From: Anaerocolumna sp.
GTDB lineage: Bacteria; Bacillota; Clostridia; Lachnospirales; Lachnospiraceae
DNA: 64,000 nucleotides
Assembly: GCA_029256725.1 (NCBI GenBank)
Contig: JAQSXJ010000003.1
Location: 29,689 to 93,688, forward strand
Direction of reading: 5' to 3'
This document shows, piece after piece, positions 38,536 to 48,504 of the stretch (its first letter is position 1; the number at the start of each line of letters is the position of its first letter). The position numbers and the translations under genes were made by a program. Below the pieces are notes generated by a model, which worked only from the letters and a program-made list of their open reading frames with translations, was not told the origin of the DNA and did no database searches.

Positions 38536-39160
38536 ATATTTTTCTAAAGAAAAATGGAGTTATATGCTTTACACCATTTCCCATCCCATGGACGGTTATT
38601 ACTGGATTCGACATGAGAATAGGGGGAGTGTTCCCCTTGCAATACTTATGGTAATTCTGTTTTCTGCTTGTTTTAGTGCAAACCGTTTGCTTGCCAGTTT
38701 TGTGGTAAATGATATAGATCCAAGATCCGTGGACAGTTATTACGAATTTTTAGGGGTTCTTGCTTTTTATGCCTTGATATGCGTTAGTAACTGGTCTGTG
38801 ACATGTCTGATGAACGGCGAAGGCAGAATGAAGGATATAGCAATAGCAGTCGGCTATAGCACAGTACCCATGAGCACGGTACTGGCAGCTGGCACTTTAA
38901 TCAGCTGGTTCATTGCTGATGATGAACAGCCCTTTTATGTATTGATCCTTGGTGCAGGTATTGTATTTGGTATCCTTTTAATGCTGATTGGCATTATGCA
39001 GGTACATAATTATACATTGGGAAAAACCTTAGGGACATTATTTATTACTTTCTTAGCCATGTTAGTAATTATCTTCCTGCTGTTGCTGTTATCAAATCTT
39101 CTGGGCATGGTAGTAACATTTATTCGGAGTATCTACACTGAGCTAATTTTTAGAACTTAG
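38528..39160 (+). CDS. Yip1-family multi-TM membrane protein
   Basis: Five hydrophobic segments; 'GEGRMKDIAIAVGYSTVPM'. Confidence 0.65.
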   Translation: MGKYFSKEKWSYMLYTISHPMDGYYWIRHENRGSVPLAILMVILFSACFSANRLLASFVVNDIDPRSVDSYYEFLGVLAFYALICVSNWSVTCLMNGEGRMKDIAIAVGYSTVPMSTVLAAGTLISWFIADDEQPFYVLILGAGIVFGILLMLIGIMQVHNYTLGKTLGTLFITFLAMLVIIFLLLLLSNLLGMVVTFIRSIYTELIFRT

Positions 39161-39171
39161 GAGGCGTAAGC

Positions 39172-41781
39172 ATGAAGACTTTAATAAAGAAGCAAAACCG
39201 TCGGCCCATCAGCCTGATGAAGAAAATCGTGCTTTGTATCTTGAGTACTGTGCTGGTAGTTGGAATAATCTATCTGACCTATTACGTGATTCATTACCTG
39301 GCTTACAACAAGTACAGAGATTATCTGACAAGTTACGATTATGAAACCGGAGAAGAGTACCAACCGGTGAAAGAAAATAAAACAGATGTAGCTGGGATGG
39401 AACTGGTATGTGAAAATGAATATTTAAAGCTTTATACAGATACCACCACCGCTGCCGTTGCAGTCTATGACAAGAGAAACGGAGAAATCAGTTACTCCAA
39501 TCCTCCGGGTGCAGAGGAGGATGGTATCGCCAATGATGCCAATATGAACTATTTAAAGTCACAATTTATCTTAAATTATTATAACCCGGAGGTGAAATCC
39601 GGGACATACGATTCCTACAGCATGGCGGTAGAAAAAGGGCAGATAACGGCCCAGAGCCTTGAAAATGGTCTTCGCTACATATATCGTCTGGGAGATTTTA
39701 ATAGCAGTAAAACCGGTATAATCCCATTGTACATTACCCAGGAAAAGTTGGAGGAAATCAGAGGAAAGCTTTCAGAGAAGGATTCTGTATCCTTAGAAAG
39801 ATATTACATAGAAAGTACTACTACAAAGGATATGCTGGAACTTAACGGTGTTGTTAAGAAGAATCCAAAAACCATCAAAAAAATTCAGGAATGGCTTGAA
39901 AAAATTGGCTGGACGAACGAGGAGTATGAAGAACAGATGGAACTTGCCGGGGTTGAAACCACTCTGCCGATTTCCTTTCAGGTTCCTTTGGAATACAGGC
40001 TTATGGAAGACGGATTAAAGGTATCCATTCCGGTATCCGCAATCGAGGAATACGGCGGAGGCTCTATCTACCGAATTCAGTTACTGCGCTATATGGCCGC
40101 TGCGGATTCCACAGAAAATGGTTATATGGTTGTACCAAATGGTTCCGGTTCTTTGATTGATTTTAATAACGGCAAGATTAATGCAGCATCTTATTCCCAA
40201 TATATCTATGATCTTGATCCGTTGTCTGCAAATTATACAACTACTGAGAACAGTATAAGTGCTAAACTACCGTTGTTTGGTATCTGCAGAGAGAATTCCT
40301 CCGTCCTTGTAACCATTGAAAGCGGCGCAAGTCTTTCTCTTATAACGGCCGGAATTTCCGGTGTCTATAACGAGTATAATTACGCTTATCCGACCTTTGT
40401 ACTTCGTTCAGTCGATAATCTTAGGATGTTTGGTAATACCAGTCAGGATGTTTTAGTACTGGAACCTGAATTATACGATGCCAATCTGGAAGTAAAGTAT
40501 ACGTTTCTCACAGAAGAATACAAGGGTTATGCAGGCCTTGCAGGTTATTACAGAGAGAGGCTGATAGCTGAAGGAGTACTTACTCCTGGCACTCTGACCG
40601 GAGACATTCCTTTCTATTATGATATTATCAGCGGGGTGAAGGAAACAGCTCATTTTCTTGGAAAACAGTATCTGCATACCTTTTCCATGACTACCTTTGA
40701 TCAGGCAGCAAAGATATCTGAGGAGCTGTCAGCGCAGGGTATAAACAACCAGGTGATGAATCTGCAAGGTTGGTTTAACGGCGGGTATTATCATAATACG
40801 GCTGACAAGATAAAGATTCCTGGGAAACTTGGCGGAAAGTCAGATTTGGAAAGTCTGAATGAAACCCTGGAAAAAAACGGTGGAAGACTATATGCAGATG
40901 TTGCGTTACAACAGATAACCTATGCAGATAAGGATTTTAACTATAATGCAGAGGCTTCTAAATATTATGGAGCAGGTTATGTGGTAGCCTTAGGACAGGT
41001 AAATCCTACAACCTTAAGAAGCACCTCAAGCCTTGGGTATATGGAGACGGTCTACAATCTGCTCTCCCCCAGATATTTACCCAGATATGTGAGTAAATTT
41101 ACTGAAGAAATTAATGGCTATGATATTGAAGGAATCTCCTTAAGAGATCTAGGTAATGTAGTCTACTCTGATAAAAAACGTACGAATATAATCGACAGAG
41201 AAGAAGCACTAAAAGTGGTGTTAGGTCAGCTTGACTTATTAAAAGGAACCGGCAAGAAGCTTATGACCAATGGTGCTAATGATTACAGCTTTGCATACAG
41301 TTCAGATATTATTAATGTACCTATTGAACAGAATGATTTCCTCCTTGTAGATGAACGGATTCCCCTTTATGAAATGATTCTTCACGGCAGTATTTCCTAT
41401 TCTACAGAGCTATTAAATTATGAGGACAAAGAGGGTATGAACGAAACAGTACTTAAGATGATCGAAAGTGGTGCTGCACCTCATTATATTTTCACTTGGG
41501 AAGAGTCAAACAAGATGAAGAATACCGGCTTAAACAGGTATTATGCGACTACATTCGGAGTTTGGAAGGCCGATGCGATTGCCATTTACAATCAGGTAAA
41601 TGAACCATTAAGTCAGGTAAGGGGTTCTGTAATGCAGAATCATGAAATACTTTCAAACGGAGTAAGAAAGGTTACTTATAGCAATGGTATCGTAATCTAT
41701 ATCAACTACAGTGATGAAGTACAAATGACAGATGGGTATGAGGTACCGGCAAAAGGCTATAGATTGGAGGAGAGAAAATGA
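39172..41781 (+). CDS. Large membrane-anchored protein, DUF5696-like, possible glycosidase-type fold
   Basis: N-terminal TM; beta-rich N-domain, then barrel-like C-terminal region 'GDIPFYYDIISGVKETAHFLGKQYLHTFSMTTFDQAAKISEEL'; family name from memory and neighbourhood. Confidence 0.55.
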   Translation: MKTLIKKQNRRPISLMKKIVLCILSTVLVVGIIYLTYYVIHYLAYNKYRDYLTSYDYETGEEYQPVKENKTDVAGMELVCENEYLKLYTDTTTAAVAVYDKRNGEISYSNPPGAEEDGIANDANMNYLKSQFILNYYNPEVKSGTYDSYSMAVEKGQITAQSLENGLRYIYRLGDFNSSKTGIIPLYITQEKLEEIRGKLSEKDSVSLERYYIESTTTKDMLELNGVVKKNPKTIKKIQEWLEKIGWTNEEYEEQMELAGVETTLPISFQVPLEYRLMEDGLKVSIPVSAIEEYGGGSIYRIQLLRYMAAADSTENGYMVVPNGSGSLIDFNNGKINAASYSQYIYDLDPLSANYTTTENSISAKLPLFGICRENSSVLVTIESGASLSLITAGISGVYNEYNYAYPTFVLRSVDNLRMFGNTSQDVLVLEPELYDANLEVKYTFLTEEYKGYAGLAGYYRERLIAEGVLTPGTLTGDIPFYYDIISGVKETAHFLGKQYLHTFSMTTFDQAAKISEELSAQGINNQVMNLQGWFNGGYYHNTADKIKIPGKLGGKSDLESLNETLEKNGGRLYADVALQQITYADKDFNYNAEASKYYGAGYVVALGQVNPTTLRSTSSLGYMETVYNLLSPRYLPRYVSKFTEEINGYDIEGISLRDLGNVVYSDKKRTNIIDREEALKVVLGQLDLLKGTGKKLMTNGANDYSFAYSSDIINVPIEQNDFLLVDERIPLYEMILHGSISYSTELLNYEDKEGMNETVLKMIESGAAPHYIFTWEESNKMKNTGLNRYYATTFGVWKADAIAIYNQVNEPLSQVRGSVMQNHEILSNGVRKVTYSNGIVIYINYSDEVQMTDGYEVPAKGYRLEERK

Positions 41782-42710
41782 GCAGAAAGAAAAGAATGAC
41801 TCTTCTCCAAAAAAGAAAGATGACAGGACTTTTATTCATTCTGCCCTGGTTTGTGGGATTTCTGGTTTTCTATGTCAGATCCATACTTCTGGCAGGACAA
41901 TTTGCTTTTTCAGAACTGAATATGGATGCAGTGAATGGGGGGTACAGTCTTACAAATGTCGGATGGGAGAATTTCCGCTATGCCTTCCGCGTCCATGGTA
42001 CCTTTAAACAGATACTTACGACTTCCGTACTGGATATGCTGGTGGATGTACCATTGATTACTTTCTTCAGCTTATTTATGGCAATGCTGCTCAACAAGAA
42101 ATTCAAAGGAAGAACCATTGTAAGAGCGATTTTCTTTCTGCCAATCATCTTGAATTCCGGAGCAATTACCGCAGCAATGGAATTATCAGCTCAGATGATG
42201 CAAGGCGGTATTTCCTCTCAGGCGGCAGAGATGTTATCGTCATCAGCCTCAGCGGGCACTACCCTTGCTTTGGACATTGACTTTTTTATTGATATGTTCT
42301 TAAATCTTGGACTTCCGGTAACCCTTATCGGTTATATTATTACAGCTGTTGCGCGTATCAATGATATCATTGCTGCTTCTGGTGTACAGATAATAATCTT
42401 TATTGCTGCCTTGCAGTCCATACCGGGATCTATGTATGAGGTGGCAAAGATTGAAGGGGCGACCGGGTATGAAACCTTTTGGAAGATAACTTTTCCCATG
42501 GTAATGCCGCATATCATAACCAACGTGGTATATACCATTGTAGACAGCTTCACGGAAAGCGGTGTGGTTGATCTGGCTTATAAAACAGCCTTTAATGAAT
42601 TTAATTATGGACTGAGCAGTGTCTTCAGTCTGGTATCAACCATAATCACCTGTATTATTCTGGTAACAGTCTGCGGGCTCATACAGAAGCGTACTTTCTA
42701 CTACAATTGA
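41778..42710 (+). CDS. Sugar ABC permease
   Basis: 'EVAKIEGATGYETFWKITFPMVMPH'. Confidence 0.9.
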   Translation: MSRKKRMTLLQKRKMTGLLFILPWFVGFLVFYVRSILLAGQFAFSELNMDAVNGGYSLTNVGWENFRYAFRVHGTFKQILTTSVLDMLVDVPLITFFSLFMAMLLNKKFKGRTIVRAIFFLPIILNSGAITAAMELSAQMMQGGISSQAAEMLSSSASAGTTLALDIDFFIDMFLNLGLPVTLIGYIITAVARINDIIAASGVQIIIFIAALQSIPGSMYEVAKIEGATGYETFWKITFPMVMPHIITNVVYTIVDSFTESGVVDLAYKTAFNEFNYGLSSVFSLVSTIITCIILVTVCGLIQKRTFYYN

Positions 42711-42728
42711 GGAAAGGAGAAGCATACC

Positions 42729-43721
42729 ATGATAAAAAATTCTGCATTAACGGATAGTTTCCTTAAGATAAAAGCCATAGCCAGTGATAAAGATCAGGGT
42801 AAAAGCCTGTTGAACAATGTGAAGAAGTTCCTGATCAGCTTATCAAGAATTGCCATATTAATTGGAGTTGGATATGTAATACTGTCACCTATCATTGGCA
42901 TGGTAGTGAACTCCATTTCCTCAGATCGGGATGCTTACAATCCAATGGTATTTGTATTGCCACAATTTCCAACGCTGGAAAGATACCGGCTTGTTTATGA
43001 GTCTCTTAATTATCTGCCAACCATGGCCAGGGATTTGCTTTATACCTTATCTCTGATGCTGCTTCAGATTCTTATATGCTCTATGGTGGGATATGGTTTT
43101 GCACGATTTGATTTTCCTTTTAAGAAGCTTTTGTTTGGCTGTGTGGTGGTGATGATCGTTATTCCTGCACACACAATTATGCTTCCGTTATACATAACTT
43201 TCAGGCAGTTTGATCCATTTGGAATTGCCACCGCTCTTACAGGTTCGTCTATCAATCTCATGGGAACTCCTGTTCCTATGTATATTATGACAGCTCTGGG
43301 CTGCGGACTGAGATCAGGTTTATATATTTATATCTTCAACCAATTTTTCAGAGGTCTTCCCAAAGAAATTGAGGAGGCGGCTTTTGTAGACGGTGCAGGC
43401 GTTTGGTATACCTATTTCAAGATCATGCTGGTAAACGCCACACCAGCTGTCATAACCGTAGCGGTGTTCTCTATGGTATGGCAGTTCAATGATACTTTTT
43501 TTGCGAAGTTATTTTTGATTAGTGAGGATGTGGTAATCAGTAAAAAGATCTCCATATTGCAGGCAACCATAGCAAACGATTATAAGATCCTGGATACAGC
43601 CATACAGGAATTATATCTGAATGCCGGCATTATTTTGGTTATCTTACCCATATTGATTATCTATCTGTTGCTACAGAGATACTTTATAGAGGGTGTGGAG
43701 AGAAGCGGTATTGTGGGGTAG
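42729..43721 (+). CDS. Sugar ABC permease
   Basis: 'EEAAFVDGAGVWYTYFKIMLVNATPAV'. Confidence 0.9.
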   Translation: MIKNSALTDSFLKIKAIASDKDQGKSLLNNVKKFLISLSRIAILIGVGYVILSPIIGMVVNSISSDRDAYNPMVFVLPQFPTLERYRLVYESLNYLPTMARDLLYTLSLMLLQILICSMVGYGFARFDFPFKKLLFGCVVVMIVIPAHTIMLPLYITFRQFDPFGIATALTGSSINLMGTPVPMYIMTALGCGLRSGLYIYIFNQFFRGLPKEIEEAAFVDGAGVWYTYFKIMLVNATPAVITVAVFSMVWQFNDTFFAKLFLISEDVVISKKISILQATIANDYKILDTAIQELYLNAGIILVILPILIIYLLLQRYFIEGVERSGIVG

Positions 43722-43766
43722 ATTTCTCTCGCCTGGAAGCTATTAACTTTTATTTTAAAAGGAGGA

Positions 43767-45635
43767 GTGGAAAAGGTGAAGAACCAAAAAATTTTAGCCT
43801 GCCTGTTGGTGGGTACCATGGCTTTTGCTTTGGTTGGCTGTAAAGGTGACGGCACGAAGAAAACGGATGCAGAGGTAAAGAACGAGATTGTGCAGGAAGT
43901 GACCCAGACACCGGAACCGGAGGTAGAGCCGGTTGAGGAAACGGTAACAGCAAGCCTGGATTTTGAAGACGGTAATATGGGGTTTGTCTCTTTGTATACC
44001 CAGTCTGCTGATGCGGATAATTCGGAACTGACAATTGTAGATTACAACGGAAGTAAAGCACTGCAGGTAAAGAACATGGAGGGGAAGGTTCCTTATGTTG
44101 GAATTGATGCTACCAGCCTTCTGGGAGCTGACGTTGCGAAAGTGGCTGTCTTGGAGATGACGATTGGAACAGCCTATGGAAACGGCGGTTTTAGTGCTTC
44201 TTCCGGAAATATTCTTACCTGGACCGGTGAAAAGCTTGAAGAGACCAAATATGACTGGTCTGTATATCTGGATACCAAGAATCCAAACAAAGCTGTTGCG
44301 AAACTGGATACCGGTAAAGAATTCATAGCAGATGCCGGCAATATCTTTATTATATGCCTTAAGACAGATAACGGTATAACGGAAGGGAATGGAAATGCTA
44401 CGATGTATATCGATGATATTCGTTTCCTGGATGCTTCCGGTAATGTACTGACAGCAAATAGTACAGTAGCTTTTGCACCACCCAAAGGATTTGAAAGTAC
44501 AGGTATTGACTTGTCCAATCTTGCAGCAGTTACCAATGCTGTGAACTTTGAAGGTTTTGCTTGTACGGGAGCTGGCTGGGCACAGAATGGTTTTGAAATG
44601 CCGAAGGAAATAATCGATGCCTTGGTACCCGGTACCGTGGTAGAAATTGAATATACCAGTGAAACTGGAGATATGTGGCTGGTAATGCCCGGAGCAGCAG
44701 CTGGTTGGATGAGAGTTGGCGATGGTACCAATAGTAAAGCTTATATCAACAACTCTAAAAACGTTGCACAGATTACCTATGAGCAGATTGCAGAGTTCTG
44801 CGGAGAGGATAAAGCTACCTGGGGTACTACAATGCAGTGTGAGGCTTCCGGTGCGTGGGAAGTTTACAGTGTGAAGGTTGGCACGAAATCACCTGTCTAT
44901 GGTTTATCCAATCCTGTGGAGTTCAAAGATTTCGCTTGCAAAGCAGACGCCTGGGCACAGAATGGTTTTGATATGCCACAGGAAATTCTGGATGCCTTAG
45001 TGCCTGGTTCTGTTGTGGAAGTTAGCTATACCAGTGAGTCCGGTAAGCTGTGGTTAGTAATACCCGGAGCTGCTGCAGGCTGGATGAGAGTTGGAGATGG
45101 TACCAATGGCTCTGCCGTAAGTTATAATGGCAAGAGTTATATCACCTATGAACAGATTGCAGAATTCTGCGGTGAGGATAAATCCACCTGGGGACTTACA
45201 ATGCAGTGCGAATCCGATACACCATGGGAAGTATATGGTGTAAGAGTAGGAACTGCGGCAACTATGAACATGTTAAATAATGTTGTGGAATTTAAAGATT
45301 TCGCCTGCAAAGCAGATGCCTGGGCTCAGAATGGCTTTGATATGCCCAAGGAAATCCTGGACGCTTTCGTACCAGGTTCTGTGGTATCCGTAAAATACAC
45401 CAGTGAGTCCGGAAAACTGTGGCTTGTAATGCCGGGAGCAGCGGCAGGCTGGATGAGAGTCGGAGATGGTACCAATGGGCAGGCAGCAAACAATGATGGT
45501 ATCGCTCAAATTACCTATGAGCAGATTGCAAAGTTCTGTGGAGAGGATAAATCCACTTGGGGAACTGTGATGCAGTGTGAATCAGATACACCATGGGAAG
45601 TATATAGCGTAAGCGTTGGCCAGGCAGCTAAATAA
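43767..45635 (+). CDS. Lipoprotein with three tandem ~123-aa repeat domains (putative carbohydrate binding)
   Basis: Lipobox 'ALVGCKG'; repeats begin at 44541, 44916, 45285 ('VEFKDFACKADAWAQNGFDMP.EILDA.VPGSVV...WLV.PGAAAGWMRVGDGTN'). Confidence 0.8.
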   Translation: MEKVKNQKILACLLVGTMAFALVGCKGDGTKKTDAEVKNEIVQEVTQTPEPEVEPVEETVTASLDFEDGNMGFVSLYTQSADADNSELTIVDYNGSKALQVKNMEGKVPYVGIDATSLLGADVAKVAVLEMTIGTAYGNGGFSASSGNILTWTGEKLEETKYDWSVYLDTKNPNKAVAKLDTGKEFIADAGNIFIICLKTDNGITEGNGNATMYIDDIRFLDASGNVLTANSTVAFAPPKGFESTGIDLSNLAAVTNAVNFEGFACTGAGWAQNGFEMPKEIIDALVPGTVVEIEYTSETGDMWLVMPGAAAGWMRVGDGTNSKAYINNSKNVAQITYEQIAEFCGEDKATWGTTMQCEASGAWEVYSVKVGTKSPVYGLSNPVEFKDFACKADAWAQNGFDMPQEILDALVPGSVVEVSYTSESGKLWLVIPGAAAGWMRVGDGTNGSAVSYNGKSYITYEQIAEFCGEDKSTWGLTMQCESDTPWEVYGVRVGTAATMNMLNNVVEFKDFACKADAWAQNGFDMPKEILDAFVPGSVVSVKYTSESGKLWLVMPGAAAGWMRVGDGTNGQAANNDGIAQITYEQIAKFCGEDKSTWGTVMQCESDTPWEVYSVSVGQAAK

Positions 45636-45679
45636 TAGTAAAACAAGGGGACACACGCATTGAAGGAGGATATGGAATA

Positions 45680-47137
45680 ATGAAAAATTTAAAAAAATTA
45701 ATAGCTCTTTGCTTATCTGTTATGATGGTCATATCAATGTTTGGATGCAGTAAAAAGACTGAGAAAGATACTCCCGCAAACATCGAGGTTACAGAAAATG
45801 CCACAGAAGCACCTACCACCGAACCTGCCAAGAATACTGGTGAGAAAAGAACAATTAACATTGGTACCTGGTGGATACAATACTATGACAGCTCCCATAA
45901 AGCCGTAGAAGATGATCCCTCCTATTCAGGTCTTGATGTAGCACATTTAAAATTTGATAATGTTAAAAAGATTCATGATAAATATAATGTTGATTTCTTC
46001 TGGAAGAATCTTACCTATGCAGGAGTTCAGGAATCCATTAATAACTCCATTCTTGCAGGTACACCTGATTGCGACATCTATATGGTAGAGCTGGCATTTG
46101 GTATTCCGGCGGCACTTAATGGTCTGGGATTGGATATGAAAACGGTCCTTCCGGCAGATAACGATCTCTTTACTACACAAAAGAATATTACCTATCTGGA
46201 TCTGGGTGATGGCAAAGCAACTCTGTTAAAGAGGGTAGAAGCAGCTTCTACTATAGAAGCAACCTATCCTTTAGGCTTTAATGTGCAGATGTTAGAAAAT
46301 AGTAATCTGGAGGATCCCAGAAAATTATATGAGCGTGGAGAGTGGACTTGGGATAAATTCATTGAATATTGCAAAGTTCTGACCCAGGACTCAGATGGCG
46401 ATGGACAGACAGATCAATATGGCTATTGTGGCTTCCAAAATGAAACCTTTGAGCAGCTGCTTATGAGTAATGGTGCACATATTGCAGCCACTACAAAAGA
46501 AGAACTTTCTACTGCTGCAACCGGCGAGACCCTGCAGATGATGTCAGATATGTACAATGTTTATAATGTTGCCTATCCTTATGATTTTGAAAGCGGTGAC
46601 GATTCTACTACCATGAGGGGTCAATACCGTGAAGGAAACATCGGTTTCTTCCCTATTGCAGCATGGATTGCAGCGGATAAGGCAGATTATGACTACTCGG
46701 GTGCAAACGGATCTACTCTTGCATTTGATACTGCCTATGTTCAGTGGCCGGTAGGTCCTTCCGGAAATAAGGATACCAATGCCGGAAAAGTATCAGCAGG
46801 TGAATATTATATTATTCCTGCAGGCGTAAAAGATCCGGAAACAGTTTACAATGTACTTTATGATATGTGGAATTGGTATGACGGAGATACTTCCGTTCGT
46901 GATGATGAAGAAACACTTTATTGGTGGTATGCAGTTACTGCTTCTGATGAGACTTTACAGAATGAGAACTTCTCTGTTATGGAGAATGTCGGCAGCAGAG
47001 AGACCTTCGAACTCTGGAATCAGCTGGGTATTTCATACGATCTGCAATCACTGATCAGAGGAGAGACCACACCTGCACAGTTCCAGGAAACCTATAAACA
47101 ACAGGTGCAGGATGCCCTTGATGCATATTTTAAGTAA
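45680..47137 (+). CDS. ABC extracellular solute-binding lipoprotein (family 1)
   Basis: Lipobox 'SMFGCSKK'; SBP_1-like sequence. Confidence 0.85.
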   Translation: MKNLKKLIALCLSVMMVISMFGCSKKTEKDTPANIEVTENATEAPTTEPAKNTGEKRTINIGTWWIQYYDSSHKAVEDDPSYSGLDVAHLKFDNVKKIHDKYNVDFFWKNLTYAGVQESINNSILAGTPDCDIYMVELAFGIPAALNGLGLDMKTVLPADNDLFTTQKNITYLDLGDGKATLLKRVEAASTIEATYPLGFNVQMLENSNLEDPRKLYERGEWTWDKFIEYCKVLTQDSDGDGQTDQYGYCGFQNETFEQLLMSNGAHIAATTKEELSTAATGETLQMMSDMYNVYNVAYPYDFESGDDSTTMRGQYREGNIGFFPIAAWIAADKADYDYSGANGSTLAFDTAYVQWPVGPSGNKDTNAGKVSAGEYYIIPAGVKDPETVYNVLYDMWNWYDGDTSVRDDEETLYWWYAVTASDETLQNENFSVMENVGSRETFELWNQLGISYDLQSLIRGETTPAQFQETYKQQVQDALDAYFK

Positions 47138-47360
47138 GTAATAGTAAGTAATATAGTTTATTTTAAATCGTATTTCTGTTTATGATAAAACACCATGTCC
47201 TTTGCTGTCGCGGAGCCGATTTATAGGAATGTTTTATATTCATACCAATATAACATAGTGTAATTTGTATCTCGGATTTCTGATAAGAGAGAGCTGTTTT
47301 TATGGATGTGCATAGGATCATAGGAACATTTTATGTACCTGTAATATACAAATAAAAACT

Positions 47361-47382
47361 ACAGGGCGGTGTGCCGCCCTGT
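47361..47382 (+). other. Perfect 9-bp stem-loop upstream of GH130 gene
   Basis: ACAGGGCGG-TGTG-CCGCCCTGT followed by AAAAAA. Confidence 0.8.
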
Positions 47383-47406
47383 AAAAAAGGTAGAATGGAG
47401 GAACTT

Positions 47407-48429
47407 ATGAGCAATATAAAAATGATAGCTCCTGCGGTGCCAAATGTTCCCTGGCAGGAACGTCCGACAGGGCTAAAGGATGCCCCGGTTTGGAGATATA
47501 ATGAAAATCCAATCATTGGACGTAATCCCGTAAAAGGTGTTGCCAGAATATTTAACAGTGCGGTTATGCCATATGGTGATGAATTTATTGGTGTTTTCCG
47601 CAGTGAGCAGACTAACGGTATTCCTTATATCTACCTGGGTAGAAGCAAGGATGCCATTCACTGGGATTTTGATGAGAACAAAATACCTTTTGTGGATACT
47701 GAAGGCAAATCCTTTATGCCGCTATATGCCTATGACCCAAGACTGGTAAAGATAGAGGATACATATTACATCATTTGGTGTCAGGATTTTTATGGTGCGG
47801 CAATTGGTATGGCTAAAACAAAAGATTTTGAAATCTTTGAAAGAGTGGAAAACCCATTCCTGCCTTATAATCGGAATGCAGTACTATTTCCCAGAAAAAT
47901 TAACGGAAACTTCGTGATGTTAAGCAGACCCTCTGACAGCGGGCATACACCTTTTGGTGATATTTTCGTAAGTGAAAGTCCTGATCTCACTTTTTGGGGG
48001 AAACACAGGCATGTAATGGGCAGAGGTAACAATTGGTGGGAGTCTTTAAAAATCGGCAGCGGAGCAACTCCGATTGAAACCAGTGAAGGTTGGCTTCTAT
48101 TCTATCATGGGGTAAGCGGCACCTGTAATGGCTATGTATACAGCATTGGTGGAGCAATTCTGGATCTTGATAATCCTTCCATTGTTAAGTATCGTTGTGA
48201 GACCTTCCTGCTTACACCGGAGGAGTGGTATGAAGAGAGAGGATTTGTTCCCAATGTAATTTTCCCCTGTGCTACCATTCATGATTCAGAGTCTGGAAAG
48301 ATTGCTATTTACTATGGTTCAGCAGATAGTTATGTAGGTCTTGCCTTCACCAAATTTGATGAAATCATAGCCTATATTAAGGAGCATAGCAATGTATCCG
48401 GAAGTGATACAGAAATTGGTAACCGATAG
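47407..48429 (+). CDS. GH130 beta-1,4-mannosyl(oligosaccharide) phosphorylase-like
   Basis: 'NPIIGRNPVKGVARIFNSAVMPYGDEFIGVFRSE', 'YDPRLVKIEDTYYIIWCQDFYG', 'WLLFYHGV'; start at ATG after GGAGGAA (track start 47371 rejected). Confidence 0.85.
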   Translation: MSNIKMIAPAVPNVPWQERPTGLKDAPVWRYNENPIIGRNPVKGVARIFNSAVMPYGDEFIGVFRSEQTNGIPYIYLGRSKDAIHWDFDENKIPFVDTEGKSFMPLYAYDPRLVKIEDTYYIIWCQDFYGAAIGMAKTKDFEIFERVENPFLPYNRNAVLFPRKINGNFVMLSRPSDSGHTPFGDIFVSESPDLTFWGKHRHVMGRGNNWWESLKIGSGATPIETSEGWLLFYHGVSGTCNGYVYSIGGAILDLDNPSIVKYRCETFLLTPEEWYEERGFVPNVIFPCATIHDSESGKIAIYYGSADSYVGLAFTKFDEIIAYIKEHSNVSGSDTEIGNR

Positions 48430-48454
48430 AGGAGTATTGTTATAGAAAATTAAT

Positions 48455-48504
48455 AAAGGGATTTTGTAAAATAGATTATAAGTCTATGGAACAAAATCCT
48501 TTTT
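48455..48504 (+). terminator. Intrinsic terminator ending the mannan operon
   Basis: AAAGGGATTTTGT ... AACAAAATCCTTTTT with nested ATAGA/TCTAT. Confidence 0.85.

Noticed and set aside
47371-47406. N-terminal extension MPPCKKGRMEEL of GH130
   Set aside because: Derived from the hairpin and SD region; ATG 47407 follows a good SD.
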